NCBI RefSeq assembly: GCF_020740795.1
Contig: NC_067295.1
Coordinates: 3,410,501 to 3,474,500, forward strand
Length of the DNA stretch: 64,000 bases
Direction: 5' to 3'
Source: Apus apus
Taxonomy: Eukaryota; Chordata; Aves; Apodiformes; Apodidae
Both the position numbers and the translations under genes were made by a program. The notes beneath the pieces were generated by a model. That model made no database searches, was not told the origin of the DNA, and was given only the letters and a program-made list of their open reading frames with translations. Positions 20,824 to 35,144 of the stretch are shown here, piece after piece (the stretch's first letter is position 1; each line of letters begins with the position of its first letter).

Positions 20824-23800
20824 GATAAATTAGATGTCTGCAGAATTTCATCCAGCAGAGCAGTCAGGTAATCTTCCCCATGCAAGGACTGATGGATGAT
20901 ATCCATCATTTCACTTCTCTGTGTGTTTGTGCCCCTTCTGCCTGCAGCAATGTGAGGGTTATGCTGACAGGGCAGGAGAGGACAGAACTTTGCACCTGCA
21001 TCCAGTCCTGTGCATGAACACAGGCTCTTTGATCTCAACATCAAAGATATCCAAACACTGAGATCCAGGGGAAAGCAGCTGGGATGCGGAGTCAGTCCTT
21101 TGGAGCTTTGTTAGACTTCATGCAACCATTGCCAGAGGAGTCCATAGATTTCCATATGCCACAAGCCATAAAGCATCCCTTGGAGGCCCAGCATCAACAT
21201 AAATCATCAGCTGTACACACGACAACAAGCCACAGGAACCACAGGGAGCAGCAGCTGAAGCCAGGGCTGTCACCATGTCCCTGCCGCACCCGAGATCCTG
21301 CCATGGGAGCAGGTACTGCTGGCTCCTGCACAGTGATGGGCTCCCATGTTGTCCATCCTCATCCTCCTGCTGCAAGAGAGATTTGCTGCTCCAAGGTGCA
21401 GAGAGCAGGTCCTCGATGGCAGAGCTGTGCCTGGGCTGCAGATCCCACTGGTGCCATTTCCGAGCTGCTGGCACTCATCCCCTCAAGAGGAAAGCAGCTC
21501 AGCCAAGCCTGGAATGACCTGCTGGTGCAGGGAAGGCTCCTTCCACTCTCCCATCATGTGCTGAGATTTATATAAATGGGGATTCTCCACAGGATGGCCT
21601 GACCCTGGGAGGACAATGTTTGCACTGTGTTGCTCACAGCTGGAATACCCCTGGGATGAGGGGGAGCCCCAGCCCCTCCCACAGAGCACTTGGCTCCTTC
21701 TGAGGTCCCTCTGGACCCATGTATCAAATCACATGAGGGGGCTCTGTACCACACGAACATCAAGGGATCCTACATGAGCCTCTAGTGCTGCCTGTGGCCC
21801 CCAGCTGTAGCACAGCACCTGGGTCCCTCTCCTCATCCCACACCTGAAAAACTCAGGTCTTGTTCCTCATGTCCCGCCTGGTGCAGCTCACTGAACCTCC
21901 CCCAGCCCCCTGCATGTCCCAGCTCCCCAGAACCCACCAGAGCTCTGACACTTCTCCAGCGCAGAAGCCTGTGAGCTTCCTCCAGCCATGGCTGCTCCTG
22001 TGAGCTCCCCAGGCTTTGATTAACTCTGGGCTCTTCACAGCCCCCTGGGAAATAAAAACCTCCAGTGGTGCAGAAGGTTTCCAGGTCCTGATCCCTGTGT
22101 CAAAGCACAGTCACTGCAAAGCTAACAGCCAGGTCCAGTGGCAGCACCAGTGGTCCCCTCAGGGTGAGGGAGCCTCCCTGCTCCCAGGAGCTGGTCACCA
22201 GAGTGAGCTCAGCCAAGAAAAAAGGCTCCAGGAACAAGAGTGCAGCCACCCTGCATGCCAAGCTCCATCATTCCTGCCTCATTACTCCCATGGACACGTG
22301 CACACACGGCAGCAGGATGGGCAATGCCAAGTGCTCCTTGGGCACCATCACCTGATCTCTGCATCCCGCTCCAAGGCCGGACAAGAATAAATCCGGGAGC
22401 GCAGCAGCGCAGCCGCTCTGGGAAGGCAGCCTGGGCTGTGCCCACTGTTCCAGCCTTAATGCTTGTTCCAGTGACTGACTAGGGAAGTGCAGATATTCCC
22501 CTCATGCCTCTCCAGCCTCCTGCTCTAGGGAAACTGTGGCTCCATGTCATGTCCAGGGGAGGGTGGAGGCATCTGGCACCCCACAGCTGAACAGAAAGGA
22601 ATGTGGGTTTTCTCCCCTGGTGTGAATTTTCTTGTTGAGAGAAGGTTCCTTCCTCGTGGGAAAGGCTAGAGCTTCCTTATTTTTTCCCTGGAAGTTTTGA
22701 TTTAAGCAGAAGGGCAAAAAAACCCAAAACAACAACAAAACACCCCTCACCTTGTATCCTGAAAATTAAAAATCTGAAGCTCCAACTCTTGCCGTTCTGG
22801 CAGGGCACATCACCCCTGCTGGGCAACATCCTTTTGCTACATAAAGTTGGCATCTCCTTGCAGCTACTGTGGTGTTTCCAAGCAAGAAATAACCATGGAA
22901 GGGGGTGCCGAGACCTGCCAAAGCTCATTTCAGTCATGACCTACGTTGGTGCTTGGTTGCAAGGATACAAAGCTGAAGCAGTAGCTGTGGCTTTGCCAGG
23001 ACCAGAGCTGGAGCTATATAGGGACCAAGGGGACACCACAGAGGCCCATAGCAACAAGGGCTGGGAAGGATCAGCAGTTTGGGGTCCTCTTCAGCACTCA
23101 ACCAAGACACAACTAACACAAGCCAGCCCTGCAGGAGAGATTCACTGCTTCCCTGATACGTGTTGGGCTTCCACATTCCTTGGGGGGGCTGTGAAGTTGC
23201 CCTCACTTCCCTGATTTTTCCTGTGATGCTGAAATACTGCAGAGATTCTGTCCCAAAGGATTTTCACCTGCAGCCACCACAGCACAGAGCCTGGCCAAGC
23301 TCAGAATATGACCCTGCATGAAAAACCCCATGAAGGTTTTGCCACCAGCAGAACAAAGATGTAGGCACCTTCTGGTGCTCCAGGTGGCCAAGTGACTTCC
23401 AGGGCCCTTGCTCTGAATTGGAGACATCAAAACCCCATCCAAGCACACTTCTTCCAAGCAGCCCAGTGTGCTCGCAGCCTAGCATGGTGGTAAGACAGGA
23501 GAAAAAGCTGGATCTGAGCAGAAAACTAAGCAAGGAGGCTGCAGCAATGTGGTCCTGGAGTAAGCAGGAGCATAATCTCTTGGCTTCCCTCCCCTGGTGC
23601 TTCCTCACTTTCCAGAGGACCTCAAGCTCCCAACATCTAAGCTCTGCAAAGAGCCCATCTCCTGGTGCTCACCAGGCAATAGCCCCATCCACATCACATC
23701 AGCAACAGCTTAAACTCTGGTGCACCCATGGAAGAGCCTCCTGCCTCTCCCAGCAACATGTCAGGAAATCACAACAAGGCACCAGCAGCTCTTCTCCCAG

Positions 23801-26800
23801 CATGGCCCTGGGACAAGCCCTGGCCTGTTCCCATCCTGCTGGGATGTTCCCTCTCCCCCAAGCCTGACTTCACTCACTCCCTCTCTGCAGGCCATACCTG
23901 GTTCTTCTTCTGAAGGCATCATGACTTCACTGTCTATTTTTATCCAGCCCACTGCTCAGTAAAAGCAGAGTTGACACTGGCTTTAAAAAAAATAATAAAA
24001 TTAAAGAAAAGAAGAAAAAAAAAAAGAAGGCATTTTTTTCTTATTGTGTGGGAAAAGATCCATGGGTTGGGTTTTCTTTTTCTTCCCCCTTCACTTGGAG
24101 ATCTCCCAAAGCAAACAAGTGCAGTTAACTGGAAAATAGGATGATTCACCAGTCCCCTGGGCAGATGGTACCCGGGTGCACTATTCTCCAGCTTCTGGCA
24201 AGGGAAAATGCCCCCTATAAAAGTTAAAATAAATAGACAACCCTGTACCCATCATGGGATCTGCTCTGCAAAGCCAGCATTCTTCAGTGACCTCCTGCAT
24301 GTGCCCAGACCACTTGGTTCATGCCCTCCTGGTGTTCTGCACCAGAGGGGCAGGTTGGGACATGCAGGGATGGATCAGGAGTGTGGGAGGTTTCCAAAGG
24401 TTGCAGCTTACCCCTGGATGCTGGAAGCAGAGCAATGTGCTGGGTTGCCTCCCTGAGTGAGGGGATGGAGCGGCCTTGAGCCACCTCAGGAGCTGGAGCA
24501 GAGCTGTTGCTGTGTGACAAGGTGTCTCCTCCTCCGTGGAGCATCTGCCACATGGTGTCCTTGCTCTGGGGTGGTGAGAAGATGCTGACACACAAAAAGC
24601 CGGTCAGGAGATCCCTGTGGGTGAACAAACAAGGGGGTCAGAGCAACAAAGCAACATTTATCCACCTGCAGCCTCTGACATGTGCCACAGAGAGACCATT
24701 TTCCTCATGGTGTGACTCAAATCCCATCTGGATAGTGCAGGAATCTGCTGTCTTTTCTAGGGCAGGGAAGGCCTGTTTTTAACTGCCCACAGCTCCTCCC
24801 TCCCATGGGCAATGGGACCAAGGTTACTTTTTCTGGTGATATTCTCCTCACAGATACTCAAATTCTGGCCCTGGCAGCAGCAGGGCTGGTACTGCAAAAT
24901 GGCCTCATCTCAGGGGCATCCTGGGCCATTGATGCAGCAAAGTGAAGGACTCTTGAGGGATGCTGGGGCATCACAACCCCTGAAGAAAATCCCACAGGGG
25001 AAGCCCTGTCCATCACCAGTGTCCTTTCAAGTCAGATGAGGATGCTGGAAAAGACTGGGGTGAAAACAGGAGCCAAGCAAGGCTTGGGGTGACCTAAGAG
25101 TGAACTGTTCCCAGTTGAGATGCCAGTTCCTGGATGTCAGGAGCAGGGCTGAGTTCAGGGTCTGCCTTTCCCTGCCTGGGACATTCTGACAGCAGAGGAG
25201 CCCAAAGAACAGGCCAAATTCCCAGCACTTTAAAATTCCCCCTTGGAAGCTTTTTGGCTGCTGGAAGCCTGGGTTATTTCTGTCTGCTCTCAGCAGGAGC
25301 ATTTTTCTCTTGCTTGGTAGCAGGACAGGGATGAACAAAGAGCTCAGCTCTCTGCCTCAGCAGGGACAGATCCTGCCCTGGCAGCACCAACAGGACCTGG
25401 AGGCCTCTCCCTGCTCCTCAGGCCAGGGATGAGCTCCCCAGGGTGGGGATCAGCTCCTGAACTGCTCACTGCCCAAGCCAGAGACACACAAAAGTGTCTT
25501 CCTCCCTCTCACCTTTTAATCAGACCTTTTCAGCCCAAAATGGTCAGCAGCCTCCGTTTCTCACTAGAGGTCCTGTCCTGCACCCTGGACTCACTCCTGC
25601 ATCACTGCTGGAGGCAGCCAGAAATAATTTGGGTTTCAGAAACACTTCAGTTACTAAGAGGGATCTTGGGACAGAAAGAACAAGGCTTTTTGGTTTTTTT
25701 TTTAAGCAAGCCAGAGACAGTAAGCCTCAAAACAAGCAACAGCCAATCATGGTGGCACCTCGTTGCCCACATTGGCACAGCTGCTTTGGGCATTTTTATC
25801 AGCTTTGCCCTCCTTCTGTTGCCTTAGTATTTTATGCAGCAGCACCCACTCACCCCCCTGATGCCTCAGGGTGGGTAGCAACCTGCTGCCTTGGTACCCA
25901 CACCTCCGCCTCTGCCCAAATATGAGGCTGTGACAGCCACCAGGTCACCCCTTGAGAGGAATTAAGAGGAGGAATCCCATTTTTTTATGCCAATTCTCTT
26001 GAATACATTCTCTTGAATAAATTTAGAAAGAAAATACAGGCAGCACCCAGGAGCTGTGGTTTGGCAGCAACGTGGGCACCCTGGGGACAGGAGGCGTTTG
26101 GGTCTGTGGGGTGAGGAATGGTTTTAGGGCTATGACTGCTCCTCTGAATTCTCCCCCCCAACACTCCCAGCAAGGGGGCTGGGAAGTGCTGGCTCTGCAG
26201 AAGGCTCTGATTTTGCAGAGAGATGTTCAGCAGAGCCAGGCTTGTTCTGGAAGGGTTAAACCCACCCAGTCCACCCACCAGACTGGTCCCATTCGCCTGC
26301 ACCCTGCTCTGCACCACCCAGCCAGCCACTGGGACAAGGTGGGTTGTCTCTGGTCCACACCTGACCACTGGAAAGGGCAGAGTGTCCACTCTGAGCCTCC
26401 CTGTGTGGGGAGCTGGCAAAAGTGCAAATGTCCCAGGGCTGGGATTTGGGACTGCCAGGATCCACTCCTGCCACAAACTTTTTCTAGGCTGGCTGCAGCT
26501 CAGAGCACAGTCATCTGGCACCCAGGATTCCAAACTGCCCCACAACTCACCTCAAACTCAGCCCCAGGGACTCCTCACTTGGATCCAGTCCCCAGCTGAG
26601 CCACAGCAACCCAGTGGACATCAGTTAATGTCTTTCCAGAGAGCTCAAGGGGAATGGAGGGAAGAGAGAACAGCCAATTTTAGCCCAGCCTCCCAGTGCA
26701 GATACACCTGGAAGAGGTCATTGCTGTCACAGGCCTCTCACAGACAAGGACCTTCTCCCTGTAATAGCACAGCATGTCTAAAACAGGGTCCAGCACCAAG

Positions 26801-29800
26801 TCCCATACAATGCCAAGTGACATGGACACCATCCTCATGTCCCTCCCATTGCCTGCTGCTGTTCTCCATGGAAATTTGCTGGTTTTCTCCTGATAACAAA
26901 CCCAGCCCAGCACTGGGTCTGATGAGCTCCCCTGCAGCACTTTGGCCTCCCAGCATCAATCCATCTCCTGGGCTTAGTGTCACAAGCACATCATGGAAAA
27001 CAGTATTGATCCAACAAGGTGGTGACTTAATTTGAGGGCTCTAATGAAGCAATGATTTAACCTTATTACCCAAAGGTAAGTGGAGCTGCTGGGAGCCCTG
27101 TGCCAGGGAGGGGACCTGGTTCTGCTATTGCCCAGCTCCTCATGTGGGAAGGTGCCTCCAAGGACACACCAGTGCTGGTAAGGGCTGGGGTTGTGATGTC
27201 CAGAGCTGAGTCACCACCCTGTGCCCCATAGTTGGAGAGTTCAGGCTCTTGATCACATCCAGAGTGGCAGAGGAGTTCAGATCCTGGATGACCCTCTCTG
27301 AGGGCAGCATCTCTCAGCATTGCTCTCTAGTGCTTCCCTCCATCCCCCAGCTGCTTCCCCCTCACCCAACTGTAGGAAGCCTCTTAGTGTTAATGCACTG
27401 GCTGAAAACAGCATGTCCTGGCTTCACAAGAGGGCAGAAAAACCAGAGGAAAGCATCCATTAGGAGACTTCCAGCCTGCCACCAACTCACTTTACATCCC
27501 TGATGAAGTCCTTAAACTCAATTTCCTCATTAATGCATCACACTAATGCAATCCCCCCTTAACTCAGAGATATTTGCCCTCCCTTCCCTCATGCCATGCA
27601 GCTTAACAGTCTGAAGATGTTCTCTGGGTCTCCAGGGCTTTTGTGACACAGCCAGCTCAGAGCTGGGGGTCCCCAGGACTAGACCAGTGCTGTGGGACAG
27701 AGCTAAGAACACGAGCCATGCCCAAAAGCAGCTGGGAGGGTGATGGGGGCAGCTGGGGTGCTCCTCACTCCCAAGCAGCCAGGCAGCAGAGAGTGCAAGG
27801 AGGGAAGCTACAGGCTTTACTGTCCCATGGGCTGGGGAACACGTCCTCTGTGGCCTGGGGCAGCTCACACTGACACCACCAGCCCAGTTCTACAAATCAT
27901 TAGGGTTATGACTTTAACTCTGAGTCCTCTCCTGCTGACGACAATGATTTTCCCACCCTGACCACAAGCCTGCAGTATCAGTCTCTACCATGCTGAGTCC
28001 CACAGAGCTGTGATCTTTCTTGGTCTCCTGAGACACCACCACCATCCTCTGTCCCTTCCAAAAGCATTTCCCCTCCTCAGCTGGAAGCAGGTGCAGCTCT
28101 TTTCTGCCCACAAAGGAAATGAGGTGTGAGAATAATCCTGTACACAGGCAGGGTAACAGCCCTGCTCCCACTGATCCAAACCTAGACCTGCAGGTGACTT
28201 CCCTGCTCTCTACCAGGCTTGGGAAAGCAAGACACAGGGAACAGAAACAATCTCCCTCAGCCAACAATCCCATCCATGTCTCAGCACAGCCTAACAAGGA
28301 TTTCCTCCTCCTCACAGCTGGTGGAGGCAGGACACAAGCACATATTGGTATGACTGTCCCTGCCAACTAAAAGAGGTCTCAACATGTGGAGAGTCAGTTA
28401 CTGCTCTCACCAGTCATGGCAGGTGCTGGTATCTCTGGGACATTGCAGAGCTGTCATTGTCCTACAAGTTCTTGGTGTAACCCACCTCAGCAGCAGGTGA
28501 AGGTACTGTCTTAATGGTCTCAAGAGCAGATGGCTGGATGCAACATCCTGAGGTTCATACACTCTTCCCAGCTGTGTATGAGCATCTTCCTGGCTGGCTC
28601 TCCTGCTCCAGATGTGAGCAGAGGATGTGGATCCCCACAGAGAAGAGTAGCACAGACCTGGCAGCCACATGTGAAAAAAAGAAAAATAATAATAAAAACA
28701 ACTCCCGGAAACTGGAAAAGAATCACAGTGAAGGGAAGTGAAAAAGCTCACTGCCTGCTAGTCCTTCAGGGAGGCATCATGTAAAATGGACCCAGATTTC
28801 CAACAAAACCTGGGCAACTTCCTGAGTACACATGTGAGGAGGGCTGAAGAGTGGACCACCAAGGAGAGGGTCAGGGAAGGATCACCCCTTCCTGCTCCCA
28901 TTCCTCCCACCCAGCACCAGCTGCAGCTGGGAAGGCCAAGGAGCAGAGTTACTGGGGCTCTCTACCACCAGGGACTGTTCCCCACCAAACCCAATCCGCT
29001 TGTCTCTGCATATTCACCAAACAGTGACTGCTCCAGAGACACGTCCTCCCCAGCAACCTCCCCTCACCGCCTCCTTCACGCGGAGACTCGAGCGTCACCG
29101 CCCGTGGGGGGAAGAGCTGGTGGGCTGGGGACCCAACTCTGCTCTGCGTGGGCAGCTCCCCGCACGCAGCACTTGAGGGTGAGGCTTAACAGGGAGGCTC
29201 CACGGGATCCAACAGGTTGAAGTACCCCCAAGGTGTCACCCATGACGACTGGAGGCTTTAAGGGGGCGATCACACCTTAGCAGCATCGGAATGCCAAAAG
29301 GAGAGCCCGGGGGGATGCGGGGTGGGGAGAGAGACTAGAAGAGGATAAAGAGGCTGGAGAACTGCCGACCCCTGTCCTTTCTCACTCTTTGACATGCAAA
29401 TCACATTTCTCTTTCAAGGAGAAATGAAAAAAAACGGGCTTGGAAAGACCAAGCGAAGTCAGATCCATGCAGGAACTGCCTCCTGCAGCCAGCCCCGAAT
29501 TGTACCCTACAGCGCCCCACATCCCCCTGCCTGCACCCCCAGCAACCTCCCTTTTAAACCCAGTCAGCACTGGGATCGATTTGCAACCATAGGGGTTGCA
29601 AATAGGTTGCTGGGAGAGGCAGCTGCCAAGGCAGAAAGGTTGAAGAGACACTGCACTCTGAGGGGAGGGAAAAAGAAGAAGGATCCAATTCAGCTTTGCA
29701 GTTTCTAAAACAGTCTCATCAGATCCCGAGCGGAGTGTGCGCCAGCAGTTTTGGCAAGGAGAAACAAAAGACCTGAGAGGAGCAAGAGAAAGGATGAATG

Positions 29801-32800
29801 AACAAAAGGCAGGAAAGCTGCACACGTTTTCAGCCCCTGAAGTTCACTCTTCTCTCCTTTAATGCCCAAGCACTTTTCTTCATGAGGCACCTGTTGGAAG
29901 GGTAGGAAATGGAGGGTGGGAGAATTACTAGTAGAGGTTTTCTCACTAGATCCTATTAAATAAAAAGAATGGGAGCAAGGAGAAATTCCCAAGGCGAGAA
30001 AAAATCCATCATTAATTGAAGGGCCCCTGGGGGGCTGGAGCGGAGATGTTGAGCTGAATTCAATTACAGACCTGGACAGAATCAGGCAGGAAGATGTGGC
30101 TTCTTTCACCATGTCAATTAAGAAGTGACTGGGAATGATAGACTTCTCTGCACAGCCTCCGAGCCAGGAGTTAAAACATGCTTCCATCCGGCACTGCCTG
30201 ATGGCTCCACGGCTCCCACTGGGAACATATGGGCTCATGGACAGCACAGGGATGCCAGAAGGCATCTTTGTAGGCTGGGCACTCCACAAAACCAAGCCGT
30301 GTGCCCTCTGCAGAAATTGCTGTGCTCTGCAGGAAGGTGGCATCATTAACAGTAATTAATTTGCAGCCACTGTCTTTTTCCCTTGTGTTACCTGAGCAGA
30401 ACGGAGCACAGCACTGAGCTGCATGACTGACCTTAGTGCAGGGAAGCACCCTCAGCTTGCCCACAGGTTTTTGATATATATTTTCCTGGGTTCCTGTTTA
30501 GCATTCCCCTTGGGAAACAAGGAAATAGCTGGCCATGCTCCCTTATTGCCCTGGAAAAAGAGACAAGGTGGAGAAGCTTTCAGAAGGCACCTGGGCACTA
30601 AAAGCATAGCATCAAACCACACACACACCTTCCTGGCTGATGGGAGCTGGTCCTGCTCCACTGACAACAGGTGGGTGCTGCCCTGCTTTTACCTCTTCTA
30701 CTGAAAGCTGGAGGGTGCAAGAGCAAAAAGCAGATACCAGGGAATACCACATCCTTTTTCCTTCCATGTCCTCCACCTTAGGCCAGGTTTGGGCATTCCC
30801 AATTTGCACTCTTCCCTCATTTCTCCTGCAAGATCATTACATGGTTTAGGAGCTCCTAGATATGCAGAGCTGTCCTGATTAATCCACTTACCTTTCTTCT
30901 TCCTCCAGTGCCTTGATCCTGTCCCTATGGCTCACCCCTAGCATGAGAACAGGCACTGATAGAAGGTAACAAACCAGCAGCAATCCTCACCTCAAACAAT
31001 GCAAAACCAATGCACAAGGATGTGCCCAGGAAGGGGCTGAGATACGCTTATATGAGACAAGTTATGTTGGTCATGTCTTAAATGCAAAGCAGTGTACATG
31101 TGTCAGGGAAAAGAAACAGGAGAAAACATGGAAAAGGGAGAAAAGCAGCAAGGAGATTCCAGCTCAGCTGGACAGGGCTCTAAGAGTATAGTCCAGGGAA
31201 GAGACAGGAACAAAGAAATTTGTGTTCAGCACTGATAGAGCAGGGCAGGGCTGTGAGCATGGATACATTCCCTGCTTCTGGTTCCTGCTGGGCTCAGGCA
31301 AGCAGGAGCACATCCTTTCTTTGCAGGACCAGAGCACTTCAAAGGAACCTCCACCCATTGCCTGGGATAACCTGCAAGTCCCCTCATTTTCAGCCAACTG
31401 CTCTCACCAAAAGAGTAACAACACTGTGCTCCTACTGACACCATTTCACAATTTAAAGAGGATCTCTCTTCCTCCAGATTGCCCTTCAAGGGCTGAAAAC
31501 ATCCTTTCTTCTACTAGCTCCTGATACTTTCTTCCTCCTTTGAAAACATCTGTTTTACTGAACATTTTCCATTGCAACATATACAGCTTTTTTCTTATCA
31601 CCCTGGAACTACCACACCTGACCAGGTGGCAGGATCCTATGGGCTGTTCCAAAGCCTTCCTGGTGTCCTCACATGCTGCTTCCAAGAAAAAGCAAGAAAA
31701 TTGGTGCCAGAAAGGTCTGGTTCCTCTTTGCCAGCACAGCCCATAGTCTGCAGGACTCCTAGAAAAAATAAGCATATGGGGTGATCCTGAGCTCTCTGGG
31801 GAGTAGCTGAAATCAGAAGCACCACAAAGTTAGCAAGAACAAAGAGGTCTTCTACTACCACATACATTTGGCTCTTAAGTGCTCCTTTCCTGTTGGTGTT
31901 AAAGTAGCATTGCTAGCACCTGGGGAAGGAGAACCTCAAGAGATGGGCTAACTGATGCAATTATTCATGGCCAGTTAATGGATAACTGCTAATTGATGGA
32001 AGAGGCTGAGCAGGGGATGTGTTCTTCCTCAGGGAAGAACTCTGAGGCCTTGGGAGGGAGAAAGAAGCCAAGAACAAAGGATCTGTGTAGTGTCAGGCAG
32101 GGCCAGGGACGGGAGGAATTTCTATTTCTAATGTTCTTGGCTTATTTACAAAGATTCCCAAAACCCCGTAATGAACGGACAAGCAGGATGAGCAACACTT
32201 CATTCCCAGCCCCTGAGCACAGTCCCAGCAGCCAAAGAAGAGGTTTGTTACAGCCAACAAAACCCAGCAGTGGGCAGGAAAAGGAGCTTTTCTGCTGCAG
32301 CTCCAAATGTTGCCTCCAGCTCCACTTCACAGCGACCCAAGCCAGACACTCAGCCTGGGGGAGGCTGGTGGTGTGGGGACCATGACTTGGGGTCTGTGAA
32401 TTCCTCTGATCCCCACCACTGGTGAAGTGGAAAGGACAGGCTGTGATTGTCAGAGCTCTGGGTAAGAGCAGGGAGGGAAAATGCCATGCCACTTCTATCT
32501 GGATGCTTTTGAGCTCATGCCTGAGTCACTTCTCCATCCAATAGAGCATCTCCATGTTTCAAGACACTTCCAGCATCACTCTCCTTCTTTCCCTGCCTTT
32601 CAGAGCTTCCTTGGAGCTCAGAGGTTATTGAGATGTCCTGGAGGTGAAAGAGAAGGTGCCCCCTTCTTGAGATGGAAAGAAATGCTCTCCTGCCCCAAAC
32701 AATAGGCTCATTCCTGAGGAGAGGCTCCCGAGCAGAGCAGGCAGCACGTGTTTGGGGGAGCTTTCAGCAGGAATAAAAGGAGGGGAGAGAAGGAACAGGC

Positions 32801-35079
32801 ACGTGCTGTACCCACTGGTGCTGACTAACCCCTGAGCCTTTGTTTGTTAGGTCTCTCCAGCCCTCATAAAAGTCAAATGAGCTTTTTAGCTCCGACCCTT
32901 GGAGGAATGGAGAGGGCTGGGCTAAATGCAGCAAGGGAGGCCGTTACCTCCTGCATCTCCCCATCACCTCCTGCATCTCCCAAAGGGAGCCCTTGCAAGT
33001 CCTTTGCTCTTGCAGGAATACCTTGGACTGGAGTTTCTTCTCCTGCAAGTCCTTCCTTCTAGGAGCAATTCAGTAAGGCCATACAAAAGATGGCCAAAAC
33101 CTAGATGTCCCAAGAGGCTGCAGAGAGTGAATTTCTGAAGGGCTCAACTTGAAGCTGAGCAGAGACTGGGAACCAACAGAGAGCAGAAGACAGGCTCACC
33201 AACCCCTTCCTCTCACCCTTCCCTCTCCACTGAGGTGTCAGCCAGGACCAAAGGGCTGCCCAAGACCAAGAGCATTTCAGAAAACAAGGCAGAGACCAAA
33301 AATGCACCCAAAGCCATTTCTCCAGCCTGGGAACTATCACAGCAATTTCCCCCATCAGGAGGAAGGGAAGGAGTAAGGAGCTCTTTGCAAGGAGGTGTGA
33401 AGGGAAATCCTGTTTCACCAGGGCCCAGTTAGTTCTGCTTGTACCAAATGACAGACCTGACAGCAGCATTTAGTGACAAAACACAAACAGTGTCTGGCAG
33501 GTACAAAACAACCACAGGGACTCGGCAATCTCTGCCCCAGCAGGTATTTGGATGCTGAGACAGTTCCCAGGTAAAACGTGGGGCTTCTTATTTGAAAACT
33601 GCTCCTGTTATTATTATATTTCCTCCCACTGCAAAAGGCAAAGACAAAAGAGAGAGGGAGAGTTGTGTGACAAGCTGAAAACTTTTATGGGGAAAAAAAA
33701 AAAAAAGAATAAGTGAGGGGAAAAAAAATAAAGAGGAGGGGAGAATTAAAAGTACGAGTCACTTTGTAAAGAAGAAAAAAGAAAGTCAAAAAGGCTCAGG
33801 GCTGAGTCAGGATGTTGCAGGGCTCATGAGGGAGACTCTCTGGAAATCAGTAATCCAAAGGGCTCTGCGTGTGTGCATGAAGTTATTGACTGACTGCATT
33901 AGATCCACTTATCCCCCATTAAGCAGCAGGTTTCAGTTTGATCCCAAACAGCAAGGAATTAGAGTAACTCTACCCTGTGTTTCTAGAAAGGTTTTCATCT
34001 CCAAGGAATGCAAAGTGCTTCAGCAGCCCTCCAGGGAATGCAGGACTGACATCCAGACGCTGCTGGGGTGGAGGCTGGCACTGGGACAGGCTGCTGTGTG
34101 CAGCAGTGATGGGAGGGAAACCTGTGTACTTCTGTAAAAAGCTGTAGGATCTTTATTGTGCAAGCACAGGAGAAAGGGTTGGCTTCCAAGGACACAGGAT
34201 ATAATTAGCCTATCCCAGAACAAGTAGCAATTCCTCCCCTGCTAAGCTTCTCCCAGTTCAGCTTCAAACAAATCACTTCTCATCTCTGCCTGAGGCTCCA
34301 CACACCAGGACCAGACAGATCTTCAAGTCTGGCAGGGACAAGTGGCTGTAAGTCCTTGTATAGTTACAGAAAATGTTCAGTGGTAGAGCTGACTTAGAAA
34401 GTTTTTGTTCTTTTCTGCCCCCACTTCATTTTCCCACCCCCTCAGCCATACTGATGCAACTGCTGGTGGATCTGTGGGGAAATCAGATCACAGAAATTAT
34501 CTGTTTGTCTTTTAAAAAAAAAAAAAAACACCCAACAAACAACCCCCTTCTTTGTTGTTTTAAGATCAGTTCACTTGCATCACTTCAGCAGAACACGTTC
34601 CTTGCAGCCTCAGAGCAGCACAAAGTTTGATGAAGAGGTGGGAAGAAGTTCCCTGGGGTGAGAAGGAAAGCAAAGGGGACCTCAGGGTCCCCCCCATCAG
34701 CTCCCACTCCCACAGAGCCACCATGATGCATGATTCCCCTGGTAAGCCCTGCAGCTCTGCCAAGCCACCTGCATCCAGATGTCCCTGCAGCTGGCACGGG
34801 GAGGACACTTACACTCTCTTGTTTCGAAGATGCTTTGCTCTGTGTCTCTGGCTTCACTGCCATGGCCCAGCTGCCTCCCAGTAAGGCAAAGCTGCTTTGT
34901 AATAGATGCCACAGAAACTGCTGCTTCTCACAGAGCTAAAGAAGAACTGGGCAGCTCTAATGGAAGAGGAAAGTGCAGGGTTTCCAGGTCATCCCAGACT
35001 TCTAGGGCAGTACTGCGGAAAGACCTTGAAGGAATGGATGAAGTCAAAGTGTTCAACCCCTCCTGTGATGGCAGGTATA

Positions 35080-35144
35080 GAGGTCCCAGCACTGGACCTG
35101 CTCAATGATCTTATAGGTCTTTTCCACCCTTGAATGATTCTCTG
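35080..35144 (+). mobile_element. CR1 LINE terminal fragment
   Basis: The segment ends with ATGATCTTATAGGTCTTTTCC and CACCCTTGAATGATTCTCTG, matching the last 50-60 bp of a CR1 subfamily in plus orientation. Sequence upstream of 35080 is too diverged to assign. Confidence 0.65.

Noticed and set aside
29705-30346. 213-codon minus-strand frame ending in a hydrophobic segment
   Set aside because: No recognisable family and no promoter or splice context; the interval looks like non-coding DNA.
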